From NCBI GenBank assembly GCA_958295665.1, contig OY282559.1, positions 270,022,347-270,086,346 on the forward strand: DNA of 64,000 nt, in the 5' to 3' direction. Shown in pieces: positions 49,391-61,686 of this stretch. Source of the stretch: Tipula vernalis. Taxonomy: Eukaryota; Arthropoda; Insecta; Diptera; Tipulidae. The translations under genes were made by a program, and so were the position numbers. The notes beneath the pieces are model-generated. The model saw nothing but the letters and a program-made list of their open reading frames with translations, searched no databases and had not been told where the DNA came from. Every line of letters starts with the position of its first letter. Position 1 is the first letter of the stretch.

Positions 49391-51850
49391 CGGAAAAGAT
49401 GTGGTTAAAGAATGAAATCAAAATGCTATATACGAAAATCAATAGATTAACAATGGAAGTATACAATCTACAGTTACGGATTGCTAGAGATTTCCATTAT
49501 TTAGAATACGTCAAAATATTAGAACGTGTCAGTGAGCTGGAAGAAACGAGATTACAGGCCAAGAGGTACACCTTAAGAAGGAAGTTAAAAGCACTGGTTA
49601 CTGAGAGAAATAACATGGAAAATTATTCGTCGAATGTACCAACTACAACCCATTAGTTCCATCATATGATTGAGAACCACACTAATATTCTGGTAATATT
49701 AATAAGGTCTGAAGTACAATATAGCACCACTTAACAATTCCAATAATCAACGGAGAGTCTTAATGAGCATCGAGAACTCTATCACAAAAACAAATTTAGA
49801 ACATCAAGGAGTATAGTGGTTGACAAAATTAAGGACGAAATTACTCAAGGTCCAGCTACACATAATAGCGAGAATAAAACACGGCCATCAGCATAAGGAG
49901 CAAAATCAGTGATTGTTCGGTGATGTTAAAGCAGATAAAGGGAATACAGTCGTAATAATGAGCAAACTGGAATACAACAAGAAAATTGATAAGTTCATTA
50001 TAAACAACGGGATTCAGGAGTGTAACGATGACCCGACGGCCATAGATATAATGTTAGTATCAAGGCTGTTATCAGTAAATCGAGGCATTTTATGAGCAGT
50101 AGAGAAATCCGACTAAATAAAGTGATTAAGCCAACAATCCCGATAATCAGAGGCATGCCCAAGATTCATAATTTGGATATGACAATGAGACCGATCTTGA
50201 ACTTCACATCAGCGCCGGCCTTCAAAATTGCAAAACACTTGAACCAATGGCTATATAACAATATTTGTATAGAAAATGACCATTCCGTCAAAAAAAATTT
50301 AGAACTGGTGAACAAAATTGAGGAAGTCAATATACTGAGGAGGAACGGAAAGTTAGCATCTTATGATATTACAAACATGTATACGAACATTCCAGTTGAA
50401 GAAACAATAGTAATTACAAGACGACTTTTGATGGAGAAACGGATAGATGCACATATCGTAAACGAGATTATCGCGTTATTGGAAAAAATCACACGTCAAA
50501 ATTATTTTAAGGACGAAGAGATATTCTATATTCAAAAAGATGATCTACCTATGGGAAGCCGATTATCCGGAACTTTGGCCAATATATTTTTAAATCATAT
50601 TGAAAACACGTATATTTTGAACGATAGAAATCAATTTTTCGGAAAAATCCAATATTGGCATAGATATGTGGATGACATATTGATATTGTTTACTGGAACG
50701 AGCAGACAGCTAAACCAGCTTAATAATTATTTGAATGGAATCCATACAAAATTAAAATTCCCATTAGAAATTGAAAATAATAAATCAATAAATTTTTTAG
50801 ATATAACAATAAAGAATTTAAATCAAAAACATAAATTCCAAATTTTCAGAAAGCCTACACAAACGTGCCAAACGATTCATCAAAAGTCGCATCAACCCGT
50901 ATCAACAAAAGATAGCAGCATACCGCCACATAATCCATAGGCTATAAACAGTATTCCAATGTCCGATGAAAACTACAATGTAGAGCTGGGGAACATTAAA
51001 TACATCGCTCACCAAAATGGGTACCAAGCAGCAGATATAGATAGGATGAATTATGGATGCAAGAGGAAAATGGAATATCGGGGGTATACCAGTCTTACTT
51101 GTGATGTTGATGATACAAAATACATAAGTATGGATTGGAGTCATACTAGTAAAAAAATTCAAAAAGTCTTTAAGCATTTTGGTTATACTCTGGCGCACAA
51201 AACAAATAATAAATTAGACAAATTAATCAAGAAGAGGAGTAACGAAACTTTGGATACGGGGGTGTACAAATTAACATGTTCAAATTATCAGGCATTTTAT
51301 TAAGAACAAACGGGCCGATCCTTTAAAAGAAAGATTTAGGGAGCATCAACTTTAGGAAAAACTCAACCCTGAATCAAAATTCACTCAGCATAATAATTCT
51401 ACACAGCATAAATACACAAGTTAAGAAGCAAATTCACAAGTACTACATAGAATGAAGAAAGGGTATGAGCTAAGTCGAACCGAAGAATTCGAAATATATA
51501 AAAATAAAGACAACCGATTTTTATTGAACAACAGAATAAACACTGCAACAAAACTGTAACCAGAAAATCATTCCTGAATCAAAAAATTGTACGGCGCAAC
51601 CATTGAAATTCCAAAAAAGTTTAGTATAAAAAGTTCAATCCCTTAATACGAAATAATTCAATAAGTAAGTCAACTGACGATGATGCTATAGCATCGAATA
51701 TAACAATATTTGTATAGAATCTTCCAGCAAAATAAGAAGCCATTTCACAATGGGGAGCACTGATTCTCAGACAAAAAATACAATAATAAAATAAATATTT
51801 GATTTGATTAAATATTTAAAAATTGTATTGTTTGTATTTTATTGGTTGAA
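49391..51850 (+). pseudogene. Penelope-like element (RT plus GIY-YIG endonuclease)
   Basis: A retroelement of the Penelope class. The N-terminal part starts at 49399 (MWLKNEIKMLYTKINRLTME, coiled-coil-like, 85 codons). After breaks, KADKGNTVVIMSKLEYNKKI is at 49925-49990. The RT core is open at 50092-50940 with GMPKIHN, RPILNFTSAPAFKIAKHL, ASYDITNMYTNIPVE (motif A), GSRLSGTLANIFLNHIE (motif B), HRYVDDILILF (catalytic YVDD, intact) and INFLDITI. After a frame change comes the linker (50959-51250) and a GIY-YIG start TGVYKLTC with FY, then a stop at 51301-51303 and TGRSFK beyond. The catalytic core of RT looks intact but the ORF is broken in at least four places. 51735-51850 is the right terminal segment. 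Confidence 0.9.
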
Positions 51851-52449
51851 AAAAAGTTAGTGTGGGGCCACAGGCGTAGCATTAGGTAAACTTCTCGTGG
51901 TAGCCAAGAAATATTTTCTGCTCGTCTACACAACAGCGTTTTTAAAGTCTTATTTTGCAGCATGTGACATTTAAGTTTGTTCTAGGATGTTCTAGCCATA
52001 ATGCCTGAATAGCTAGAGTTAAATTGCGTATTTTGGTATCCACCATCTGACTGGAGTACTCGAAAATGCAACACAATAATAAAAAATGCATACATTAACA
52101 AGCTTTTAACAAACCAACATTTATAAAAGTTTATAGCCAAGTAATATAAATCTACATTTTAGTGAGCTTTATTACAGCTGTAATTGCTACTGTATTACTC
52201 TTATAAAATCAGTAGCTGTATTATTTGGTTAACCTTAATACAGAAACTATTAAAGTTTTTAGTTGTGTCTTGGAGCCTTCAAACAGAGCTATCAGCTCTT
52301 TAAAAGATTAAATTTAACAGTGCCGCAAACATACATTAAAGAGCCACTGGTTTTTACACTAAAGCTTGAAGTGTGCATTCGGTTCATCGTTTGATGTTTT
52401 AGAACTTTTCTATAGCAATGCCAGAACTAGCACAATGTTACTTGGGTAG
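51851..52449. other. Gap, nothing recognised
   Basis: AT-rich with no supported coding frame or array. Confidence 0.5.
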
Positions 52450-53240
52450 ATAGTGTAGGGTCCGGGATTAGAAAAATTATTTCAGAATTTCATTTCCATA
52501 GTTCTTAACGGAGGATATTCCAGGACTATATCTAAAATAAATTGAGAATCCCATTTCAATATAAAATGTCAAATTTTGCTAAAATCCGTTTAAAAATTGC
52601 TAAGTTCCATCCTAAGATATCGCCTATTAGGATGGAACTTAGCAATTTTTAAACCGATTGTAGTGAAATTGGACATTTGAGATTGAAATGGGATCTTAAA
52701 TTTCTGCTTCTTTATAGAATCCTAGCTCTAACTCACACGTCAAATTTCATCATAATCGGTTACAAAATAGCCACGTTCCATCATACTTGGTCATATTCCA
52801 AAATTTCATCTAAAAATCATTGTAGACTTCCATTTGCAACACACATGCAAAATTTCACTGAAATCCTTTAAAGAATAATCAAGTTACACCCTACTTGGCC
52901 ATATTCCAGAATTTCATCTAAAAACCGTTTTTAGTCCCATGTCGCACACATATGGAAAATTTCACTAAAATCGGTTAAATCCTTTAAAGAATAATAAAGT
53001 TCTATCCTACTTGGCCATATCCTAGAACTTTACCCAAAAATCCTTTTAGAATCCCATTTTCTTCGCACGCAACCAAGTTCCAATCAAATTGATCAAATTA
53101 CAGAACTTCATCTCAATATCATTTTAGAAACCCACTTCCATTGTATCTGTCAAGTTTCATCGTAATCGGTTGAGAAATAGCCAAGTTCCATCCTAATTTA
53201 TCATCTTCCAAAACTTCAAATAAAAATCTTTTCAGGATCT
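52450..53240. repeat. Family A fragment with a hairpin
   Basis: The part near 52455-52480 (GGGATTAGAAAAATTATTTC) matches the end of the family A core. Units then lie inverted to 52608, forward at 52618-52690, and inverted again to 53240. The turn at 52573-52655 forms a long hairpin. Confidence 0.7.
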
Positions 53241-53453
53241 CTTTCCCAAAGTTTTTCATAATTTGCGCTGTTTGCTCTTACTTATCATCCAGTGTACATT
53301 TCTTGACACCATGTATAAAAAAATCTATACCCAAGCGAAATACAAAACGCCGTATGATAGTGTGAATTTAAACCGGTTTAATATAAAACACAGTGGGGAG
53401 GGTGGATGTTCATCGGTTGAATAATAAAACGCAGTGTTTAATTTTGACAGTGC

Positions 53454-53489
53454 ACTGCACCGCACCGTGCGAATTATCAAACAGACCAA
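53454..53489 (-). repeat. Inverted repeat end (pairs with 43454-43489)
   Basis: GCACTGCACCGCACC to AATTATCAAACAGACC, the reverse complement of the left copy. The 80 bp before it hold two TAATATAAAAC(A/G)CAGTG-like words. Confidence 0.6.
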
Positions 53490-53584
53490 ATGTGGATAAA
53501 CGGTTGCCAAGCCATTGTAGAAGAAACCGAAGAAATTTAAGAAAACATCGAATTTTGTAATATTTTTTCAGTAATCGTTTATTA

Positions 53585-56123
53585 CAGTGGCGTAATTAGA
53601 AATTTTGCCCCCCCCCCCGCCCACTGCAGCATTTATTTGGACTCCTAAAAATGCTTCTTATCATGAACAAGTAAAGCTTTAAGTGAACAACTTATTTCTT
53701 CCTATTGTCTAGTCTCGCATTAATTAAAAGTATCAGTACTCAATGCTCTGACGATTTCCAAATATATCGACAAAAGCATCACAAATTTTGGATACAATTT
53801 GGATAGTTTCAAGCATTTTGAAATAGTCATAAAAATGTCGAATTTTCAAAATAACTTGGATATTCTTCAAAGTTCTCAAATAACGAATTATCCGTAAGTT
53901 TTAAGTTTGATAATTGATTTAAACAAGTTTGGGTCTTAAGTTCTTTCAAAGTTGAGTCATTTTCATACTTTTAGGTTTTTGCTAAAATGTTTTATGTATT
54001 TGTAAAAAATCAAGAAGCTGGTTGGTTATAATAAACCATTTTACTCAGAAATATGATTTTACGAAGGGTGACGGAATTTTGTCTAAAATTGAAAATATTT
54101 GTTTTCAAAGTTAATCATCAATCATCAAAAGCTTTTAGTTTAAAGAGGTTTTCAAACCAAACCATTATACAACCAAACAAAACTTTATATTATAGAGGAA
54201 AGTAGTATTTTCAGATAAATTTAGAATATTTGTTTTTAATGAACTTTAAGCTTGATAATTAATTTATACTTGTTGGGTTTGAACTTAACATTTGTGAGCC
54301 TTTTCATAATTTGAGGTTTTTGTTAAAATGTTTGATGAACATAAATTATGTATTTGCAAGAAATGTTGAATTTTTAAATTTAGGAGCTTTCACAATTCGG
54401 AACTTTTTAACTCAAATCATTTACTTTTTATTCTGATATTATTTTGATAGTTTAAAGGAAGGTGGGATTTGGTAATAAATTTAGAATATTTGTTTTCAAT
54501 AAGCTTTAAGCTTGACAATTAATTCATACTTTTTGCGTTTGGACTTAACATTTTTTAGCTTTTTAATAATTTCAGGTTTTTTAATAAAATGTTTTATGAG
54601 CATAAATTAGGTATTTGAAAAAATTGTGAAGAGCTTTAGTTTTAAGAGATTACACTTATCGAAGCTTTTTAAACCAACCATTTTACTTCGAAATTTCATA
54701 TTACAGCGGATGACGGAATTTTGGGTAGGATTTAGAATATTTCTGCTCAATGTAAATTATTAAGAGCTTTTCAAACCAAACCATTTGATTTCCAAATTTA
54801 ATTTATAAATGAAGGTGGTGTTTTGGGATAAATTTAGGATAATTGTTTTCAATGAGCTTTATTGTTGATCATTTATTTATACTTTCTCGGTAAAGTGTGC
54901 ACCTTTCCATAAATTCTGTCTTTCGTTAAAATGTTTTAAGAGCATGAATCATGTATTTGTAAGAAATGTCAAGAACGCGAAATGTCGAAGCTTTTCAACT
55001 CAAATCATTTTATTCAGAAATTTGATATTACAAATGGTATTTTTTAAATATCCTTTATCCAAAATGTGTTTCTAATAATCTCAAAAATGTTGAATTTTCG
55101 AAGTTTCTTGATTATTCTTGAAAGTTCTTAAATATCAAATTATCCGTAACTAAGTAAAACCAAAAGAAATCCTGTGCGTGCTAATCACCGTCATGTACAA
55201 CGTAAATAACCTAAAAATAACCAAACAACCTACAGTAAATCGGAGAAATATCGAAATTTTTGCATAAGTTCAAAAAATCCTTTAAATATCAATTTAGATT
55301 TATATGTGTAACTTTGCAAGTTCTTAAGCCAAGGGCAGAAAACTGCTTTCCAAAATTCGAATAAATTCGAAAATTTTTAAAAATCTCGAATAATCCTAGG
55401 AATGTGGAAAAACTTAAGAACCCTAGAATAAACCCCGGAACAATCTCGATTACCCCAGACAAATTTGAAAAATCTCTATGTTATATGAATGACGATTGAT
55501 CTCGAAAAATTTCAATAATACTATGAATGATATCGGAAAGACGGTAATAACCTAGAAAACCGATGAACATTTTGAAAAATTTCGAAAATTCTTGTAAATC
55601 TGGAATTATTGGTCAATTAATTTAATGTTACTAATACTGCTAAGCAAGTTAAGGCTAAGTTAAACAAAACGATATGCAGCAAGAATCGGATCTTCCTCCT
55701 AATCCTCGGATCTCATTTCCATGATAAACCCCACAAATCCCAAGAAATTTTTAAAAGTAATCAAAAGATGAAACCTGATGAGACAAGGGAATATGAAAGC
55801 GGGAAGCACGAATTTCCAAAATCAGGAATACTCCATCAAAACCAACAAAAAAAAATACCTTCACTAGTTGCATAATTATGTTGGCATTTGCATTTTCTTT
55901 ATATTTAAAATAGTTTTTCAAAATATACCTATAAATTTCATTTTTATTTGCCATTTACTGGTAATCAAAAGATCCACTAAATGAGAAACTATAAGTCGAA
56001 CGAATGCTAATTAATTATAGAGACTGATTTGTAGAGCTAACTCAAGTTAAGGAAACAAGAATTTATTTACAGTAGGCCTCCCCCGGCGGCAGTGGGTTCT
56101 ATTGGTACCCAGTTACGCCACTG
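53585..56123. mobile_element. Non-autonomous hAT element
   Basis: 2539 bp with short terminal inverted repeats CAGTGGCGTAA(T/C)T and a perfect 8-bp duplication GTTTATTA at 53577-53584 and 56124-56131, both typical of the hAT superfamily. No transposase is encoded. The inside holds at least four degenerate direct repeats. Each is marked by GGTTTTTGTTAAAATGTTTT and then a TTATGTATTTG phrase, at 53973, 54313, 54573 and 54916. The left end has a C11 run (53608-53618) and the right end a matching GC-rich patch. Confidence 0.85.
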
Positions 56124-56261
56124 GTTTATTATCGAAATAAATTTAACTAATTTGAAAAAATATAACGCAGACAGACACGAGAAAAAAAAACTTCCAAATT
56201 TTCAAAAAAACATCTTAAAGTAAAAAAAAAAAAATGTCTTCTTCAGAATCTGAATCTTGGT

Positions 56262-56354
56262 GTTCCATCATGCTTGGCCATATTCCAGTACTTCTCGGTT
56301 GAGAAATAGGCAAGTGTTAAATCATTCTTGGCCATATTCCAGAACTTGATCCGA
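56262..56354 (-). repeat. Family A units just left of copy 3
   Basis: Two short TTGGCCATATTCCAG repeats with GGTTGAGAAATAGGCAAG between them. They sit outside the left end of copy 3, so the copy landed in or beside older family A DNA. Confidence 0.55.
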
Positions 56355-57074
56355 AAATATAAATAGCTGAAACCTCATAAGATGATCAGAACTTCGGTCT
56401 TGATTAATTCAACTCCTAAATGAATCCCGAAATGAAGCTCTTAAGTCAATCTTCAGCTTAATCTCCAACTCAATTTACAACTCAACCCCTGTCTCAATCG
56501 CAACACAATCCTAAATGCAATCACCAAATTAACGGCCAACCCATCCATCAAATAAATTACCAAATCAACCTTTAATCCACTTTCAAATCAACCCTTAACC
56601 TAACTCCAAATCAACCCTTAAATAATTACCCAACTGAACAACTCACACCCCAATGCAAGCTAACTAAATCCTAATTCTATATCAACTCAACTTAGCTCGA
56701 CTTAAATTTCAACCCTCCCCAAATTAACTAGATTCGAAAGCAACATGCGTGTATGAATTCAACTCAATCTAACCGCCCATTAAACCCTAAACTAGACCTC
56801 CAATTAGTCCCTAACCGAACTTCTCTTTCAATTCTAACTCAATTTCAATTCAAACCCTACTCATCATCATACCGACATACGTGCCGTCGTAACATCATAA
56901 CCTTAAACAATCATTCCATCATACCATCTTGACACTAAACCATTAAACCATCATACAGTCGTACTATTGAACCACAGTGACGTCGAATCATCACACCGTG
57001 ATGTATATCCTACCATCAATCTACCACCTTCATACCATTATACCATCATATCATCATATAATCGTACCATCATA

Positions 57075-58297
57075 CAGGGCTCTCCGTTAAGAGATTTCAT
57101 TTTGAATGTCCTGCTTTTTGGGCAGCTGTCAATATTGAAGCTGTCATTTTTTGACATTTGACAAGTAAAAACTACGCCATTACTAAAAATGGTACGATAG
57201 ATACAGGCTTCAACAACGCATTGAAATTATTAAAATTCACTACAAAAATGGTGAACAATTTTGCAGTCACAGTTCGCAAAACTAAAGCACTTTCTGGTCG
57301 TCGTAAAGCACCTTCTCGGCCGGCAATAGTGAAACTGGTGAAAAAATATGAGCTGTTGGGACAAGTTAGTGGGATGAAGAATCGAAACCGTGTGCGTCGC
57401 TCAAGAACAACTGAGAATATTGCTACTGTAGCCCGTAGTTTTGAAGGAAACCCAGGTTTGTCGATCTTTGGAATTAGACATTCCACAAACGACATAACAC
57501 CGTATTTTGTATAAAGACTTAGGTCTTAAGAATTTTAAAGTTCAGTTAACACAAGAACTCAAGCCGGTTTATCACCATAAACGTCGTATCTTCGCTGATT
57601 GGGTCCTTCAATTGCATCAAAATGATCCGGATTTTCATCGAAAAATCATCTTCAGTGATGAGGCCCATATTCACCACGGAGGCTACGCATTTGGGGCTCA
57701 GAAAATCCAAGAATGATTGTTGAAAAGACTCTCCATGCTCAACGTGTCACTGTTCGGTGGGGTTTTTGAGCTGGCGGTGTGATTGGACTTTACTTTTTCG
57801 AAAATGAGGCTGGTGCAACTGTTACTGTGAATCGATTGCGCTACCTAGCTATGACTAATGATTTTGGATGGCCGGAATTGGAAGATATTTTATAAAAGCA
57901 ACGAAGCAATCGCAATTTTGAAAGAAAAGTTTCCTGACCGTGTTATTTCTCGAAGAGGTGATCACAATTGGCCACCGAGATCTTCTGATTTAACAACTTT
58001 AGAGTTTTTTCTTTGAGGCCACGTGAAAGATAAGGTCTATTCTAATGCTCCACAATCGATTCAAGAACTTAAAGATGGAATTCGTGAAGTTATCGAGGAC
58101 ATACAGCCGCAAATGTGCGAAATGGTTATGGAAAATTTCATGAAAAGGATATGGTGCTGCAAGCGTAGCCGTGCCGGCCACAAACATAACAAATGTTAAT
58201 GGCATACCTTCCTATTTACAATGAAATAAACATTTCTCTTAAAAAATATTCGTTTTTTTTTAAATATCAAAATGAAACCTCTTATTGGAAACCCCTT
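57075..58297 (+). mobile_element. DD41D (Rosa-type) mariner, complete ends, dead transposase
   Basis: 1223 bp with 31-bp imperfect terminal inverted repeats (57075-57105 and 58267-58297, both ending inward in TTTCATTTTGA) flanked by TA (57073-57074, 58298-58299). The transposase is read in pieces: IVKLVKKYELLGQV (helix-turn-helix), YKDLGLKNFKVQLTQELKP, DPDFHRKIIFSDEAHIHHGGY (first Asp), GVIGLYFFENEAGATVTV, KEKFPDRVISRRGDHNWPPR, TTLEFFL (third catalytic position Asp to Glu) and KDKVYSNAPQSIQELKDGI. About 20 codons carrying the WFQQD motif with the second Asp are deleted near 57895. The DD41D spacing is taken from the intact fragment at 40903-41330. Confidence 0.9.
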
Positions 58298-59020
58298 TAC
58301 AATCATTTAATCATACCATCATAAAACTATACCGTCAAACATGTTTTACACTTCAAGTTGATCCTTTTACAATTCGAACTGAAATTTTACATCTCAAATT
58401 GGACCTTTTACATTTCAAATTAGGCCAATTAGGATGGAGCTTGGCTATTCCTTAACCAATTATGATGAAAACTGACATGTGCTTTGTAAATGGGAGTCTA
58501 AAAAACTTAGCTACTAAACGATTATGATGGATTTTAATGTTTCCAACGAATAGAAAGAAATGTGACCCAAAAATTATTTTTAAACGAGTCGAATTTCATC
58601 ATAAATGGTTGAGAAACAGGAAAGTTCTATCATACTTAGCCATATTTCAGAATTTTATCCTAACATCAATTTAGAATCTAATAATCAACGCAAAAGTTAA
58701 ATTTCATCACAATCGGTTGTTAAATAGGTCTCCATCATAATTGGCCATATTCCAGAACTTCATCCAAAAACCATTTTAGAATCCAATTTTCAACGCACAT
58801 GTCAAATCTCATCATAATCGGTTGAGAAATGTACAAGTTCTCTCATATTGGCCAAATTCCAGATCTTCATTCAAAAATCATTTTCCAATCCCATTTCCAT
58901 TACACAAGCCGAATTTCATAATAATTGGCTAACAAATTGGCAAGTTCGAACGTACTTTCACCGTACAAAAATCATTTCAGAATCTCATTTCCAAACTGTT
59001 GTCAAATTTGACTAAAATAG

Positions 59021-59297
59021 TCCAGGCAACGAAGGAAACATAGCGGAAATAATTCATGTAGAAGCCAAAATTGGTACAGTTGTAGGGGAAGGTGTCCTTA
59101 ACAACATACTAAAAATACTGAGGGGTGGGGGTGAAGCTAAGGGTGGGGGGGTCTCGAAATGCCCTTTTTTCCAATTTTTCGTTAATAACTCAAAAACCAC
59201 TGCTTCTATCAAAAAAAATAATCTACCTACAATTCTCTACAATAAAGGTTCTCTACACTTTTTTGATAGGAAAAAAGCTTAAGGAAATATGGAGGGG
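59021..59297 (+). repeat. Left long terminal inverted repeat
   Basis: Pairs with 61687-61989 with a few short indels. It contains the G-rich patch GGGTGGGGGTGAAGCTAAGG, also present in the partner. Confidence 0.85.
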
Positions 59298-59418
59298 GTA
59301 AATAGAAAATTAAAAAAAAAAAACGTTTTTATTGTTAAAAATGAATTGTTTAATTTTAAAAATTAAATGTTTATTGTTAAAAATGAAATAATTACAGCTT
59401 AAGGATATATATTGAACA

Positions 59419-61544
59419 TTAAATTTCGTCGAAATCTAAATTTTCATCATCATCGAAGCTATTTTCGACGGGGGCTCCGTTAGTACATGAGTCGATGCAA
59501 CCGCAGGCACTGGAGCAGGCAATCCCTGCTTTGCGGCAACCGCAGCGCACCCCACACCCAGTCATGCATCGGCAAAATATTATGGTCAAAACGGAGTCGG
59601 GTGCCACAGGGTCGTTCGTTTTAACTGCGTAAAGGATGTTATCTTCTCCCTTCACCCAACCCCATTGGATGGGTGGTAGGGGGTTGCTGAGCCACTGTTG
59701 TACCTGTAAGAAAGTTATGATACCAACGTAAGTATTTATCACAAACTAATATTTGTAAGGTAAAGAATAAACTATATGTAAATGAATTTACCTGTAGATA
59801 TACTCTGAGCGAGTGTTGCTTTGAAGCTCCTCTGGTGGGAGGAAGAGTGGCCATGTCTGATTTGATCTTCGTTGACGCCTTCGAAAACGCCGAGTACCTA
59901 TGTTTGGTTAGGTTGTATTGATGTGCAGGCGCTTTTTCACAGCCAAAAAAGCTTCTCGCCAGCTTGTTTAATATCCTCAGGTGATGCTGAGGGATCTGTC
60001 AATATTGCTGAAATGTCTTGAGTGATGGCAGGGTTTTCTGTGAAAAGCTTAGTGATTCCTACTTTACGCTTTCCATGTATCGCCGAGGTGGTGTTGCATC
60101 CGGAGAAGCTATGAAGAAGGAGAATCGTTATGGAAATTGGAAGCTGTTAAAGTTGGCGTACTTAGAACAATTTGGTCTCCACATTCCCACGGTCTGGCTT
60201 CATGTAGTACATATTGATAGATGATGGTGCCAATCCCATGAGGAGAACTATCAAGTCTACGTCCTCCGCAACTATTGCTACAGTTGGATGTACAGCAGCT
60301 TTATCCAACCCACACCTTAAAATAGTGCTGTCAGCATCCTCTGCAGCACAGCAACAGCTGTTTCTATCCCTGCTGCTGCCATTTTCTCACTGAGTAAGTG
60401 AATCAGCTTTGTTTTGTTTCTTTCATTAGCAAGAAAATACTCTTGTTAAACTGTGATAGTCGTGCTTTCATGAAAGTTGATGTCGACAGAAGTTTTTGTG
60501 AGCGCTCTTCGCTTCTGCTCTGCTCGTTTGGTGCTGTTGTCATCACCATATCCATCAAAAACCACCGAACAATTTTTCCCGTTATATTTATGTACGTAGG
60601 CAAATTGATAATATGTTGGAAGACTGTTTCCATTTCATGCGATGGAGTAGGAAACCACCGTCTACCACATTGAAGCTGTGGATGAGATCCACAATTGCGT
60701 TGTCCTCTACAGGCAAAACATCACAGATTGATAATGTTTTCCCTTTTTGCATTCCGCCCTCGCTGAACAGGGCCAGGCGGTATGGAGTTAATTCATATGT
60801 CAAAAGCTCTTCTACATCTTTATCGTCCTTTTTGATATGAGAATTCTTTGGAAAATTGTCAGAGGGTTAATTGTAACTTTATCACCATTGATTTTAATGG
60901 TGCTGCTCATACTGGCTAGTGACAAGACCACATTCTTTTTAGATTGCTTCATATCAGCAAATTTACTGCCGATAAACCTTTGCATAGTTTTACTAACTGC
61001 TTACAGTGACATCAGTGAATCTAACTTTGGCAAAGGGGGATGATCATTGAACCTTTCGTGTATTTTACCTCGATCTTGTGAATCTCTCGTTTGCCGTGAT
61101 ACCCGGATATCAACGTGCTGCTCTCCAGTTGCAAAGACCACTTCAGCAAACTCCTTCAATGACGAACATATGGCGGTGCCTCTGCAACCGTACGAACATA
61201 AAAAACTGTTCGACGCTTAGCATACGGTTTTTTAATCTCCTTCTCTTCGTCATACGTTTCCGTGCTGAAAAAACACTTTGTTTTAAAATCAAATTTCATT
61301 TCTCCTGAACGCAAGGACGAAGCATCACGTGATGTTGAAGGTTCATCTGAGAGAGTGTCTCTCAAAAACCTTTTTATTGAGTCACTTCTGACGTATTCTT
61401 TTCTGCAAGAATTATGAACAACCATTTATCTTACCCTTGAAACCTTCCTCTTTCCCATCTTCACTAATCCAATTATCCTTTTTTTCCAACGTTGCACAAA
61501 TCACTTTCAACTTCACTCTCACAAATTAAACACTTCTCAGCCAT
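59419..61544 (-). pseudogene. Nuclease-like protein with cysteine-rich C-terminus, intron-containing, broken
   Basis: Only gene of the 59021-61989 element. Start taken at the ATG at 61544 (MAEKCLICESEVESDLC, a CxxC pair). VHNSCRKEYVRSDS and a KCFF.TETYDEE patch follow. Middle motifs: VVFDGYGDDNSTK (about 60560), a KRR-type basic run, EYFLANERNKTKLIHLLSEK, AEDADSTIL (about 60335), AEDVDLIVLL (about 60265), HSFSGCNTTSAIHGK (about 60095) and AGEKLF. The order FDG, EDAD, EDVD resembles the acidic residues of FEN1/XPG or PIN-type nucleases; this is inference from motif order. The C-terminal part is KQHSLRVYLQ, a splice site, VQQWLSNPLPPIQWGW, FCRCMTGCGVRCGC, and an acidic end. Stops and frameshifts at about 61500, 60690-61000, 60430 and 60345 make it dead. 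The same type of protein is familiar from repeat-derived predictions in many invertebrates, without a settled function. Confidence 0.65.
59704..59791 (-). other. 88-nt spliceosomal intron
   Basis: Minus-strand GTAAATTC...TTTCTTACAG between exon ends ...CTACAG and GTACAACAG. Removing it joins RVYLQ to VQQWL in phase, whereas reading through gives a frame unlike the rest. Its ends are canonical GT-AG and its 3' end is pyrimidine-rich. Confidence 0.75.
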
Positions 61545-61686
61545 AGTCACATACACACTGGAAATGATAATCTCATATTAAACGCGTGCAAATATTTAAA
61601 GTAATAAAAGCAGGTATTTTGAGGACTAACGATCAACAAGGAGGTTGATTGTAAACTGAATAAAGGGACGAGCACGAGCAAAAACC

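Noticed and set aside
57172..57495. 107-codon minus-strand open frame in the mariner
   Set aside because: Antisense shadow of the transposase; the plus strand carries the helix-turn-helix and DDE motifs.
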